DNA of 64,000 nt, taken from Xylaria sp. FL1777. Lineage: Eukaryota; Ascomycota; Sordariomycetes; Xylariales; Xylariaceae. This document shows positions 35,442-47,805 of this stretch, in pieces. Numbering within the stretch: position 1 is the first letter of the stretch; each line of letters starts with the position of its first letter. Where the stretch lies: the NCBI GenBank assembly GCA_022578965.1, contig MU400628.1:60020-124019 (forward strand). Direction: 5' to 3'. The notes beneath the pieces were generated by a model. That model had not been told where the DNA came from. It was given only the letters and a program-made list of their open reading frames with translations, and ran no database searches. Position numbers and translations under genes: made by a program.

Positions 35442-37777
35442 TTTTCCCCTCCTCTTCGACACCAGGGGTAGACGGTAGAGGGTCATGGCGCATAATCATT
35501 TTCATTTTTCGTCCTTTGTATGAGAACCTGTGTTTCCCGCTTGGATTATATCATGTATCAGAAATCAGAAACGGCACTTATAATATGTAGAGAGAAGACA
35601 AAGTAGAATAGAACTCCAGGTTAGAGAATTCAACCGCTATCGGCCTTTATAGACCAACACCTTCACCCTGAGATTTGGACGTTCATGGAGTGTATGTTTC
35701 AAGCTTCTATCAAACCTCAACCGGACATTTTACCTCCCTGTCAGATTTCACCAACGCTCGGACATTGGCTCGATCAAGTTTCAACTCTTTTTCTCCGACT
35801 TTCTCGGCCGGTCAGTACCTAATGTGCCGCAGGTGTACAGTCGCGGCTGCAGTTACCACTTCCCGGCCGCCGATGACAACTTGTCTGCCTGTTACGCAGT
35901 AGTCGACACACAGGGTGGGTTTGCAAAACCCGGACCGGGATTGAACGGTCGGTATTAGGAGGCACAGCAAAGAATGCACGCTGCTCACAACACTAAGGTA
36001 TGTAATGTACACTTATACATATGTATGTAGCAGGCATGTACTGGAGAAATGTATTATTAGAGCAGTGTACTGTACGGAGTATAGTGTAGATCAATGAGAT
36101 ACAGGACCGAGCTAGACTCTTCGTCTACTGCTCCGATGCGGCGCAGTAGACCCCTCTTCCTGTTTTTGCTTTCAAAGATTTGTTTTAGTGTTTTAGTTCT
36201 TGCTTTAGATATAACCAATGAAAATATATATATGTGAAAAAAAAAAAAACCAAATCCAAATTTTTTTTTTCTCCATTTACGGTGAGACTGTTAGGTTTGT
36301 GCGAAATGAATTGAAGACGGCCCATCAATGCACACTTATTTTACACGCTACGCTACGTTAGTTAGGACCCTGAACCTATACTACATGTATTAGCGTAGTG
36401 TCGATGGATGTTTCTCCTGAAAGTAAAGAGCGGAGGCTAGTCGTCGGGCTACGAGGTCGTCAAGCTACATACACTACGAGGTAACAGCCGTATACGTCAG
36501 CTTGAGGCTTGGTTCTCATCCTCATAGCGTAGCCTACAGTACAGTACCTACCTACTGCGTATGTAGGAGCGTATCGTGAATTCCTTGGGGCCTACCTTAC
36601 GTGCCTCGGCTACATCTTATCTTACCTATATGTACACTACTACTACTGTACATGTATGCATCTCGTTTACCTATATACGGCAAGAGGGGTACATGGGTAC
36701 GTGTGTCCAGTCAGTTTGTAGGTACCTAGTGCACGCTATGTGTAAAGAAGTAAGTATATACTGCATATGTATGTATAGGTGGTGGAAGGTTGGGTGGTAT
36801 TCTAGAAAGCGAAGCTCGCACTGACTGCCGAGGGACGTTTTTACGGTGGGGTGTTCTTTTTTGTTGTTATTTTTTTTTTTTGGCTACTTTTCTGCTTTTC
36901 TGCTTTCTGACTGTGACTGCATTAGGCATATCCCGAACCGGAGGGCCACACCGAGAGTTCGTCTGGCGACCCATAAGCAGTAAGTGCGTATAAGTATACT
37001 ATATGTATGTGGTGTATGTAAGTAAGTATGTGCGTGTAGTATAGGTAGGTATATCACGGCGCCGAGCGGGAGGGGAGTTTCGTGCCGTACTGTAAGCAGG
37101 CTGCAGGAAGTTTGACAGCTCTGGCCAGTCAGATCGAGATGGATCCTTGATCGAGCACCCGGAGTTACTGTAGACCACCAACCAGTCTTGCTGCTTCTAT
37201 ACTACACTACATAAGTGTATCCCTCTGCATGTAGGTATCGTTCCTTGAGCATCTTACGATGTACACCTACATAGACAGTTGGAAAGAGGGGAGCGAAGCG
37301 AAGCGGTTCGGTTCCCGAAGTCCTGTCCTTCTTCTTCTTGTCTTCGTTAGGTGGTTTACACTATCCTGCTGCCTTAGCAGTACCCAATGCCCCTCCATAG
37401 AACCAGGTATTTCATTTTCCGTCTCAGCGGACTCCGAAACGACAGTACTAGATAGCTAGCATTTATGGAGGGTTACAAGGGATGGGGACCCCAGTTCAAC
37501 ACGCGTATATGTATACATATAGTGCACACAGTAGGCAGCTGCATAATATATGGTCTTGCGGTGGTACTGAGAAGTGCACCTACGATACCTGAAGGCATAA
37601 CTCGCTCACGAAGTAAATGTGCTATACACGTATACAGGGAATACGCGTGGGGGAATTCAACTGGTTGGTTGGGACCTAATCGTCTTTTAACAATGATAGC
37701 TTGATGTAATGTGGCTGGCGCCAGCGACTGGGCGCTTTCAAGACCTCACTCAGATCAGAAGCCGTATTCGGGTACAT

Positions 37778-37809
37778 TGTACTGTACTGTACTGTACTGT
37801 ACAGTACAG
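37778..37809. repeat. TGTAC pentamer array ending in a perfect palindrome
   Basis: Five head-to-tail TGTAC units (37778-37802) run into AGTACAG, so CTGTACTGTACAGTACAG at 37792-37809 is perfectly self-complementary. Confidence 0.9.
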
Positions 37810-39889
37810 CGTAAGACGTATTAGAGCGTATTCCCTTCAGGTTGAGTAAAGCTCCCTGGGCCGGCGTGTCCCGGAATTATACCGATTGGCGAATTGAACG
37901 AAGGGGGCGGAGTCGGATGGAGCAGATTAATGGGAGCTGACAGCTCGCAGCAGATGCGACCTTCAACTTATACTGCCCTGCCTTTATGAGTGAGTCTGGA
38001 GCGAGGAACAAATGCTTGGAACCTTCGAGGTCATAGGCCCGACCGTTTGATAGGGTGCCATGCTGCTGCATGAGGAAGATCAGTTGAGCAGGGGGCTGGA
38101 GGATTTGGTCCTCTGCTAGGAAGTAGTCTAGTGAACGACACGGGGACAATATTGGTACGGCATGGGGAAATATGAATCATGAATCTATCATGCAGGGCTT
38201 GGGCGCAGTGTATACCTACTCGACCAACGATACATAAGTATACCACTTATCAGATGCACACCTCACACCCTCCTCGGCTACTTGGTGTGAGAGGTTGATC
38301 GCGGCAGGAGGGAGGGACGGGACAGCTCTCCAGGAGAGAGAGTAGAGAGTCGAAGGAAATCAGTCTGACAAGCTGAAGAGCGCACAAGGGTTCTTTTCTT
38401 GGCCAGGGTTACTGTATACTGTAGACCCACGCGGGATTGGAAGGGGGAAAACGTGCTGCCAAGACGGGTTAACCCTTGTCTATTCAGTTATTAACGCCTC
38501 CTCCGTCCCATCTATTGATCGTCCGCGCCCGATCGGAGTACGGAGAGTATAACTTCCCAGAAGGATTGTGCACAAGTGGCACAGGTCTCTCTCTCTCCAT
38601 TAGTTTAGGGCCAGTAGAGCCATGTTACTTACTTCATGTGAGACAGAATCGGAAATAGCAGAGCCAGGTTGTCTTAGTGAACACAGAGGCTGGGTAGCGT
38701 GACTTGCACGTTTGCAGGTTAGGGAATTAGCCGAGACCCTACCTCTGGTGTCGGGGATAAAAAAAGGCTCATCGACTGGCTGTTTGCGGGGCGGCTACTG
38801 AGAATGAAGCTAAGGGGGAGAGGTCCACGATGCTGTTGTTGGTGGACGTCGACAGAAGGGGAATGGACCGAAAGGGCGAAAGCGAGGTCATTTATTCTTT
38901 CGCTGGCTTCCCGTCGCGAGACCGACCACACGAATAAGGCATCACATGCTGTATACAATACGACGCTAGAACACCGACCTTTCGATCTTTGATTCTTCTG
39001 TTCCACGTGCAGTGCACATAGTCAACATTAAGCCCGGAATTAGCTATCTAGGTGGGAAATCCTGCTCTTTGATCCCCTCGGATTCTCCTCGGACAAGGAC
39101 TTCGGGACGCGAGACGACCCGCCAGTCCGCTACCGAGCCCCGATCGACTGGAACAGCCAGGAACCCTAGATAGATTGACTCTTGGCAACGGATAAGAGTC
39201 AGACACTGGCTTAAATGGGGAGGCTTCTCGAATGTAGGGAAACAAGCTAGGGAAGGCGTAGCGCTGATCTCACAAGATCGTTTACATATACACGTATGGG
39301 AATCTAATCGCTTCATCGTGTGATTTCGGTATATCGTATATCGCCTATACATGCCTTATTGTTTGGGTTTGGAGGTAGACACTGCGTAGATTCTCGGAGC
39401 CGACACGGCTGTTTCAATCCTCATCGTTAACTGAACCCTTCTACTCCCATGTAGAAACCGAAAATCCCTGGCCCAAGCATTCATGCGAACTGTCTGTGCC
39501 TGTCACAGGGCCCAAGCGAATAATTAGCTCAGCGTTAATTGATGGAGAGGGGCAGATGCTGTCTGTCGGAAGCACTTCTTCGGCTCGCATCTTTTAGAGT
39601 CCATGTCTTGTAATGATGACGGACCTGTAACTTTCCATGGTACCACCTGTTGTCATCATTAGCAGTGAGGAATCATTCATTCTCAGGTGGGTTTGGGTCT
39701 TGCGACGCCGAACCAGGACAGCTCAAGTGGATAGAGGTTAGCTTAGAATGGGAGTGCTGTACATTATCATTAGCTTAGTATGAGCCATATCGTTCATGAT
39801 GATTCATGACCAACCGGGCTCGACAGTTTTTCATTGGCAGCCAAGGAGACCCGTGGCACAACCAGTAGTGGATGTCTTGCCCATTGAAC

Positions 39890-39909
39890 AAAAAAAAAAA
39901 AAAAAAAAA
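39890..39909. repeat. Poly-A homopolymer, 20 bases
   Basis: An uninterrupted run of A in an otherwise mixed-composition intergenic region; mononucleotide microsatellite. Confidence 0.9.
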
Positions 39910-41511
39910 CGAGGGCAACGGAATAACAAGGAAGTCGGGCGATTGTGCGCCCGGACGGAGAGACCATTTCCCATTCTGATATAAGTATGCTATCTACGCA
40001 TTACCAACGCTTTAACAGTAGCGGATAGATTTTGCAGATTCATGTCTTTGATCGGTAAAGTGCAAGAGACCTACACAGTAGTAGCGGACGCTACATCAAT
40101 ACCGCAGTGGAATCGGACTTCCAGAGTCGGCCGTTAGAATAGACCGCATCGCGCTTGGAGCTTTAGGTACAAACCCATGAAGCGAATAGTGAACAGGATG
40201 TCATCGTCGTTCTTAGTTTCGGCAGGTACAGTGCCGTATAGCTACGATCCCCAGGTAAAGGAAATTATGAAATGTTATGCTTCCAAGGGCTGCTTATTGA
40301 GCACAGCTGAGCCGTCCCTAGCTAGGAAGGGATCGGCCCAGAAGAATATGTTTGGGCTTTTGTGCAACCCTCTGGTGGCATAACTCGCTCTTCTACTGCG
40401 ACTTTACAAAGTACCTACCGTATACTACTACAATCCTGCATGTTGCACCTGTTCGGCCTCGAGGTGGGTGGAGGACATCTCACAGATGGGCTTACTGCGC
40501 TGGTTTAGACCAGCCCATCCGTCACTTTAGTCTTCCAGTCACCAAAGTATTTGCATGTATTCTGTAGTCACTCTGGTGTACACAGCTTTCCCCTCCAAGC
40601 TTGGCTTCTTTCCAGGGTCCTCGAGGAATGGATGGCCAAGTACTGTGCATAGTCACTATATTGTCATGGTATTGCGCAGCCCCGTTGACATCCCCCTAGG
40701 ACTAACATGTTACGAATTACGAACCAGTAACACGGCAAAAGGCAGCGTAGTGTAGGGAAGTAGGAATTTGCTTTTGACGGGGTTGATATAAAGACAAAAC
40801 TACCTCCTTGGGTCGTAGCCCTTCCTCTCCTAACCCTCCTTTGTCCTTTATATGTGATCCATCCTGTTACAAATCATAGATACGTCTACGGAGGACGTGC
40901 ATTGCGAATTCCAGTATCCCTCGGTACACTTTGCTCCCCGGATCGAATGACAAAAACGGCCATTTCGACGACCTAGGCCCTGGTCCCTACACATAACTTT
41001 TGGATATCTCCAACGCATCGACTGTGAACACTGTCAACGCCGCGTCGGCTAACTTGGCCAGTATCAGCAATATCCCATCCCATTTGGAGCTTACTGTTGG
41101 GTCCCTGTCCGCTCTGAGACTCGCCAGGACCTTGGAAACTTGGAGCTACCAAAGTCGACCTCGTCAGCACACAAGTCGAGGCCCACATCTCGGACATAAA
41201 GCAACTCGCCGATCCATCTTCGGGCCCTATTTCGCGCTCGAACTAAAAGTCGCCGGGGCTAATAATAAAGAGGAGCATCACATAATCGTCACAGTAGTGA
41301 TGCATTTGAGCATTATTAATCCCCTCTGAGACATCGCATTGGATTTACCGATTACTCTCTTCGATTTGCTTCTCTCTTCCCACAGTTTCGTGTTTCTCCT
41401 GCATCTTCTTAGCTTTTCTCTTTTAAGTTTATCGGAGAGAAACATAGAGCACCCATCTGATCTGCCTAAGCTTCACCAATACACTACCGGCTGTATAAGT
41501 GATTACCCAAA

Positions 41512-42745
41512 ATGGAAAGTGGCATGCCAACACCTCCCACGGAAGAAAGCAATATGAAGAGTTCAACAACACAAACTGCTACACGGAGGAGTACGGCGCC
41601 GAGTACCAAGTCTGTCAAGCCGATACATCGTGGAACGAAGCGATCAGCTACCCATCTAGCTCATTCACCTATTCATGACCATGTACCACTGTCCCCACAT
41701 GGTATTGACAACAGACACAAGCGAGTATGGAAGGCATGTGAGCGGTGTAGAATGAAGAAGACCAAGGTTTGCTAGCACGCAATTATTAGAATATACTGTA
41801 ATTTGGCTGACAAATAGAGTAGTGTGATGGAGAGTTCCCTTGCAAGAGATGTAAAGACGATGGACTAGTTTGTACAGCTGGAACTCGAAAGAAGACAGAA
41901 TACAAGCAATTGCCTAGAGGGTATGATAAAGAGATACTCAACCCGGCTAACCAAGCTAACTCTACAATAGATATGCTGAAGTCTTGGAGAATACCCAATT
42001 TGCATTAATAGCTACAGTCCACAAACTCTATGCTATGGTGAGGAATGGACAGTCCTGGGATTTGGGAGAGCCGGAGCTCAATGATAGAGGCCAACCGATC
42101 ATTCATAATATCGCAACGAAGCTAGGGTGCATACGGCCCAATGCCGACGCCGACCTGCCTCCACACTCAGTCTTTCCAGAAGATGAAGCCGGCTTATCAA
42201 AGTTGGCAGCAGAATTAGAGGTTCAGCAGTTAGACAAGGAAAAGGAGGCTCAAGCAGTGGAGATTAAATGCGAGACCGAAACGAGTTGCGCCCGAACGGA
42301 ACGAGCAAGCTCTTCAGAAATCGATCATTCAGATTTTGAGTATGACTATCGGAAAGTACTCATGAACGCCCAACAACCGAATCTCCAGACGTTGTCACCC
42401 CAGAGCTTCACCTCCTCATATAACGAATTTGAGCCGAGCACGATACATAGCGACGTCGATCCTTCAGCGAGCCTCTTCGCCGTCCAATCGCCCACAGCGC
42501 CGACTTCGTACCCGACCTGGCATATGAATAGACCCGCGTCGATGAATGTCTCACCGCAATACGTGGCACAAATGGACATAAATATGGCAGAGATTATGCT
42601 AAGCCAAGGCTTAGTCGAGTCAGAGTTCGGTACCATCAAGCCTCACATGATCAATGTGCCCAATCCAGAGGTCATGTTAGGAGTTGGTGACCCGATGATT
42701 GCATACTCTAGCTACAATAATATGGATTCGTTGCAATCTGTATAG
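41512..42745 (+). CDS. Zn(II)2Cys6 transcription factor (fluconazole-resistance-protein-1 type)
   Basis: Exons 41512-41766, 41823-41920 and 41971-42745 encode 375 residues; introns are 56 bp (GTTTGC ... GTAG) and 50 bp (GTATGA ... ATAG). The first intron sits inside the zinc cluster: CERCRMKKTK is encoded before it and CDGEFPCKRCKDDGLVC after it, giving C-x2-C-x6-C-x5-C-x2-C-x6-C (C76, C79, C86, C92, C95, C102). The segment after the cluster, TRKKTEYKQLPRGYAEVLEN, and then TVHKLYAMVRNGQSWDLGEP and KLGCIRPN resemble proteins often annotated as fluconazole resistance protein 1. A basic segment (KRVWKACERCRMKK) can serve as nuclear signal. There is no large fungal-specific middle homology domain; the C-terminal half is Ser/Pro/Asn-rich and may be an activation region. 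Targets are unknown, and the gene name does not prove a role in drug resistance. The nearest gene is over 4 kb away. Confidence 0.88.
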
Positions 42746-45700
42746 TCGATCACGTCGATGGGATTAAAAGACATTAGGGCTACGCTTCCCACTGCATTGG
42801 TGGGAGGAGGAAGAGGTTATAGGCGTCACAACATCACGGCCGTCATCATGGTAGTCACGAACAACACAAAGCGCTTGGGGAATTCAACGATTACTCCAGA
42901 TTACAAGGGTAGAAAGGGAGGCTGCTGGTGGGAATCAAAGCAGTCGTGTGTATAATCCAGCATTTGAGAGGGGGAATTGCATCACTGGCGTTGGTGGCGT
43001 ATAACTGTATCGCAACACAAACCCCTTATCGGGCATGTAAGGGGGCCTTCAGCACGCCCACATCGTGAGTAGATTGTTGGCCGAATAATTACTATTAATT
43101 ACTGGGCGTGAGTAGCACTCGCGATCAACAAGAAATGCACAGCGTGCCTATCAATCGTCGGTGTGTCGTAACATTTCTAAAACCCAACTGGTATTTGGAA
43201 TTGCCATGTGCCGTACGCGCCAAGGTGGCGCCCCAGCAGCACCTTGCAATACAATGTACATACTATCCTGTTGTTCACCTTTACTCAGCCCTTGCAAGCG
43301 GCCAGAATTGCCGTTCTAGCGCATATCTGATCTCTCGATGGCATTTCTATGCACTCATGCACTGGGAACCCCCCGCAAGTGCTGAATGCAACGAGCTTTG
43401 CACAAACAATGAAAGCGCCCCTAGAACATACCAGGTAGCTCAAGGATAAACAAACAACTTTACCTGTTTCAGAAGCCTACAAGTGTAACCACCCGCCCTG
43501 CTGACGAGCCGACATCAGCCACCAATGGTATTGTAACCCCGGGTACGCGATGTTGATTGTGCATTCATCCCACAGATCCTGCCCTACAAAAAGCAAGGGT
43601 ACGGCTATCAAGAGGTGAATTTCTTGTACTGGGTAAGCGACCGAGGGTCCAGGATGACAAACTATAGGGGAACCGCAACGGTGTTACTTGAGCTCGTATG
43701 AAAGTGTCAGTAAGCGAGGTTCTAGGACAACGCTACGAGCTGTAGAAAAAGCATATTACAGTGTTACGTAGTCGTCAATGGACATTCACAATATTGCTTC
43801 GCCACAATTAATCCATCCAAGTATTTGTTAATTGTGTTGCCTAGACCAATTAGTCCCTACGAGACGATATGGACTGGCGGACACTAAAACATGGTGGCTC
43901 GCAATCGCTAAAAGTTCAGCATCACAGGTCCACCGAGGACCATGATGCCCAGTTAGGGTAATACCAAGACGGTATCATTTAAGAAGCTTGCGTTGCTTGC
44001 ATTGCTGCGCCTGCTTCCTCAGGACACCAACAGACAGGGGGCTGACACTTTAAAGAGTGGTACAGCAATATACTGCGATGCACCGGCGCGGCGAGCAACA
44101 ACCGTCCCAAACGATCAACCCAATGATCTGATAACACTTAGATGACTTAGATGCGATGAAGGAACCGGCGGCCTCACAGACAGGACTGTCCCGACTGCAC
44201 ATTCAGCTGCTCCGCCGGGATTTGACAGCTCTAGCGGTCTACTTAATAAAACGGCGGGAATGCGTGGTACTTTTCTGAAATTACAAAGTGGTGAGACGCC
44301 TATTGACAAGTCACTTCATCAAATAGGTACAAGGCACTACTGCGTACAGCCCTATATTGTGTGACAGCGCGTCATTGATACATGTAATATGTATGTACGT
44401 ATAAGGTCAGGCACAATTATAAATCGCAGCAGCACAGATCGTCCTCTAGGGTCGACGGTATGCCTTCAGTTACTTATGTTAGTATGGTGTTGGTTTCACA
44501 ACCTACGGGGATGATCACATCCGATCGTCGAACAGACAAGTTACTGTACTCAAATTCATGGCCTGTACCCCAAAGAGCCCATACAGTAGTGTATGCCGAA
44601 TACGCTCACAACGAAAGCCACGCACGAGTTCTCTGATCCATGCGCAGAAAATAACCTGCAGTCAGTCGAGCCAGGGCTCTGAAAGATCTGCGGGCGGACA
44701 AATGATCACCACCGGGGATTAGCGACCTTCCGACTCTCCGTCAAAGTGCTTTTTTTATAGCGCGGCGTAACAAACAGGACACGCTAGAGGTGTAAATCCG
44801 ATTGGAAACCCGGGGCTCTCCCTTATTCAGCGGCACTTTTAGTCTAAAATCCGACCCTCCTGTGGGAGTCAGCGGGGACGCCTGAGTAGATCCACGATGG
44901 TTAGACAGCTACAGCTACACTACTGTCAATTTGGGATGGAATCTTCTCATGACCCTGGTGTAGACCCAACCAACAAACAACCAGCTGCCTCCATTGTCAT
45001 AACCTTACAGATGCTTAAATGACCCTAACCAAGTATGATTATAAACCGCTTAATTATTATCATTATTTCAGATGTCGGCATTGTCAATTTGTAAGAGGCT
45101 TTATAAGCAGAGCGGATTAAGACATGGCGGGGTAGTTTTAACTATCCGAACAGAGTGTTGTCAAAGAAAGTATAGTGAAGGTAACAGAGCTCTCGCCATG
45201 TTATATCATCCCTAAACCTGGTTCCTAAGCATTGGCAAAACAGATCTCGGTGGGCATTTAGTGTATGTAGATACTCAATCCTTACTACGTTAGGCGATCT
45301 GTATATGGAATTCCGTAGCGACGAGGGGCAGATCCTATGGTGTGCCGGAATATTGAAGCCACAGGCTTCTTACGATATCTATTGGGGGGCATATGATGTG
45401 ATAATACGACTATGAGTCCTGTTTAAGACAGAATACCACGTGAGTGTTAAGTAATCTCACTTACCGTAACGAGACAAACCTCCCTTGGTTTAACATCAAT
45501 TATGAGGGCCATGAGTCAGTTATCTCATCTATACCAGACGGGACTCGCCAGTGCCTTTTTTTTTTTCTATGCATGGAACATAGATGCTTGATGACTTAAC
45601 GCTTTAGCATGACGGAACAGTAGATGGATGGAACTCCGCCCTCAATTCCGAAGCTAACATCCTTCGAGGATACCTCACGTAATCGCCCTTGTGCATGTCT

Positions 45701-46999
45701 AGTGTATCCTAAGAATCCCAAAGGAACCTCCAAGTCTCTTCCAAGCAAATCCCAAGCCTTACAGCCTCGCACGAACCCTGAAGGCCCACATGGTGGCGCC
45801 CGGGAAAAACGTGTTGTGGCATACATAGGTACTGTACTGGATTTGCATCGGACAGCAAGGTACATACCCTAACCTTCTGTGATCTGGGTTACCGGTATCC
45901 GGCAAGGCTAGCTCATCCTACTTTATTTTCCGATAGAGCAACCAGGCTCTCTACCAATAGACTTGGCTATCCGCCGCAACTGAATAGTCTTAGTTCCAAC
46001 TACACCATGCTAGCCTATGCCGTTCCCATCTTAGCCTCATACGCAGTACAATTCAAATCCCAGCGAGGAAGTACATGTACCGTTAAGTCGCTCTCTTGTA
46101 GCAGATTAGGTGTTTGGCTCCAATTGCTCCAATAGGTGACTACCTAATGTAAGGAAACATGATGACAATATCACAGACAATGATTAAGCCAGCCTGGGAC
46201 GAAGTTTTCCTTCGATGCAACATCACTACCCAGACCGCGCTTTCTCATCCCCGGTCGTGAGCATACCGCCGTAGGGCGATGGACATATCGCGTCAGTTGA
46301 GACCAGCATCTCCGGGTTTAAATGTGCTAAAAGCCGGTGGTCTACATTTTTTTCGTCCGCGGACACGGTATGACTCAGTCACGGTAATGTATGGTGATAA
46401 AGGAGCGTGCGGATCTCGCCCGCACTTACTTACGCACTAGATCTATGTCTCAGACCTTTGTGATATAATCATGCGATGATTATGTAAGAGTGAACAGGTT
46501 CCTCAGCATACTGCTAACTATGAGGATACGGATTTCTCATCACTCGGCGTTACTACTCTAATCGTGAGGAGATTGGGTAGGGCCAATTGATGGTCGTTCG
46601 GCCGATGAACGGGAGAAAGAAGCCTTAGATACCTCGGGATTAGCTAGGCTTGCACCCGTCTTCCTCTCTCACGAGCTCTCCTGATATAGTATGGAGATAG
46701 GATTAGGTGCCTCGGTAGTTTAGTCATCCCATCCCCGCTGAGATAACAGCAAGTTCAACCACATCATGTATCATGTGTAATGCTGTCCAACCGCCTGATA
46801 ATCTTTTAGACTCCGTTATGATGTGTGAAATGCATTGATTCCTACTCGACTCCCAAAGCCATTGTTGTAGTATATAATGTCTATGAATTGTTCAGCTGCC
46901 AGACTGATTGAATAGCCATCTCTACTAACGCATTAATTCAAAGAACGAGGGCAGAATGCAAGAAGGAAAGGAGGAAAAAAGTCTACTTAAAAACAAAAG
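42746..46999. other. Gene desert flanking the AT-rich block
   Basis: About 4.3 kb of mixed-composition DNA without a supported gene. A 113-codon frame (43108-43449) and overlapping frames at 45596-45872 have no signal peptide, no recognisable motif and no plausible splice partner. A T-run lies at 45558-45567. Confidence 0.45.
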
Positions 47000-47005
47000 A
47001 AAAAA
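47000..47005 (-). terminator. RNA polymerase III terminator (T6)
   Basis: On the minus strand a run of six T lies about 18 bases beyond the 3' end of the tRNA gene, the expected Pol III stop signal. Confidence 0.7.
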
Positions 47006-47022
47006 TGAAGCGAATCAGGAAA

Positions 47023-47093
47023 TGCATCAGCCGTGAATCGAACACGGGGCCCATCGATGGCAACGATGGATTTTACCACTAAACCACTGATGC
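47023..47093 (-). tRNA. tRNA-Gly (anticodon GCC)
   Basis: Read on the minus strand from 47093 to 47023, 71 nt. The acceptor stem GCATCAG pairs fully with CTGATGC, with discriminator A. The D arm carries the TGGTTTAGTGGTA box A. The anticodon stem CATCG/CGATG encloses TTGCCAT, anticodon GCC. The T arm CCGTG/CACGG encloses TTCGATT (box B GTTCGATTC). There is no intron, and CCA is not encoded, as usual in eukaryotes. It sits about 200 bp from the start of the AT-rich block. Confidence 0.97.
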
Positions 47094-47805
47094 CTCTTAG
47101 ATTAATGCGCGGGGATCCAAAAGTATATACATGATGGCGTTTAACCCAGGTCCAGAAGTGACTCGTGTTGACTTGACCTGCGATGTAAGCTACATTGAGC
47201 TACATCTTGTAGACTTCAGGACTTTCATGGACTTTTATTGAGTGGTCCCAACTATGGCTAATATTGTCAGATATAAGGGATTATATCTTAAGCCAGAATT
47301 ACCTAGCTAACGGGTATCCAAGAGTAAACCTATATTAAAGGGATAAAGGCCTTTATATAAAACTTGCATAGCTAGCTAGTTATATTTATATAATAAAAAT
47401 AACATATAATTAATATAACTAATAAACTTAATATTATATGTTATTATGTATATTTAATAATTAAAAGTTTTATTATTACTTTTAATTATTATTAAATAAG
47501 CTATTAGTTTAATTAAATAATTAATATATAAAAATTAATTAATTAAAACATAAAAATTATATTAAAACATTGAAATAATTTTTATTTATAAAATAAAAAA
47601 CTTAAAAATAAAATAATTAGCTTAAATTTATAAAATTATATTATTTTAAACTTAAATATAAAAATATTATAATTAAAATAACTTATAATATTTAAAATTA
47701 AAAATTATTTAAAAGTAATAATAATATTAGCATTTTTTATAAAATTTTTATTAATAATAAACTATAAAATTATAAACTTAAAACTTTTATAAAATATAAT
47801 AAAAA

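Larger units (their letters stand above)
35442..41511. other. Gene-poor intergenic region of about 6.1 kb
   Basis: No supported gene. It holds A-runs and T-runs near 36238-36270 and 36869-36880, a TGTAC tandem palindrome (37778-37809), a 20-base poly-A (39890-39909) and scattered TACCTA motifs. The last 170 bases before the transcription factor are pyrimidine-rich, as in fungal core promoters. Overlapping open frames at 40973-41329 on both strands have no family resemblance I can name. Confidence 0.45.

Noticed and set aside
40973..41329. Overlapping frames on both strands with protein-like composition upstream of the transcription factor
   Set aside because: Neither frame shows a domain or a splice-linked extension; at most a gene fragment, not supportable.
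43108..43449. 113-codon frame with several Cys, considered as a small secreted effector near the AT block
   Set aside because: No signal peptide, no upstream start context of note and no transcript evidence; similar frames occur by chance in 4 kb.
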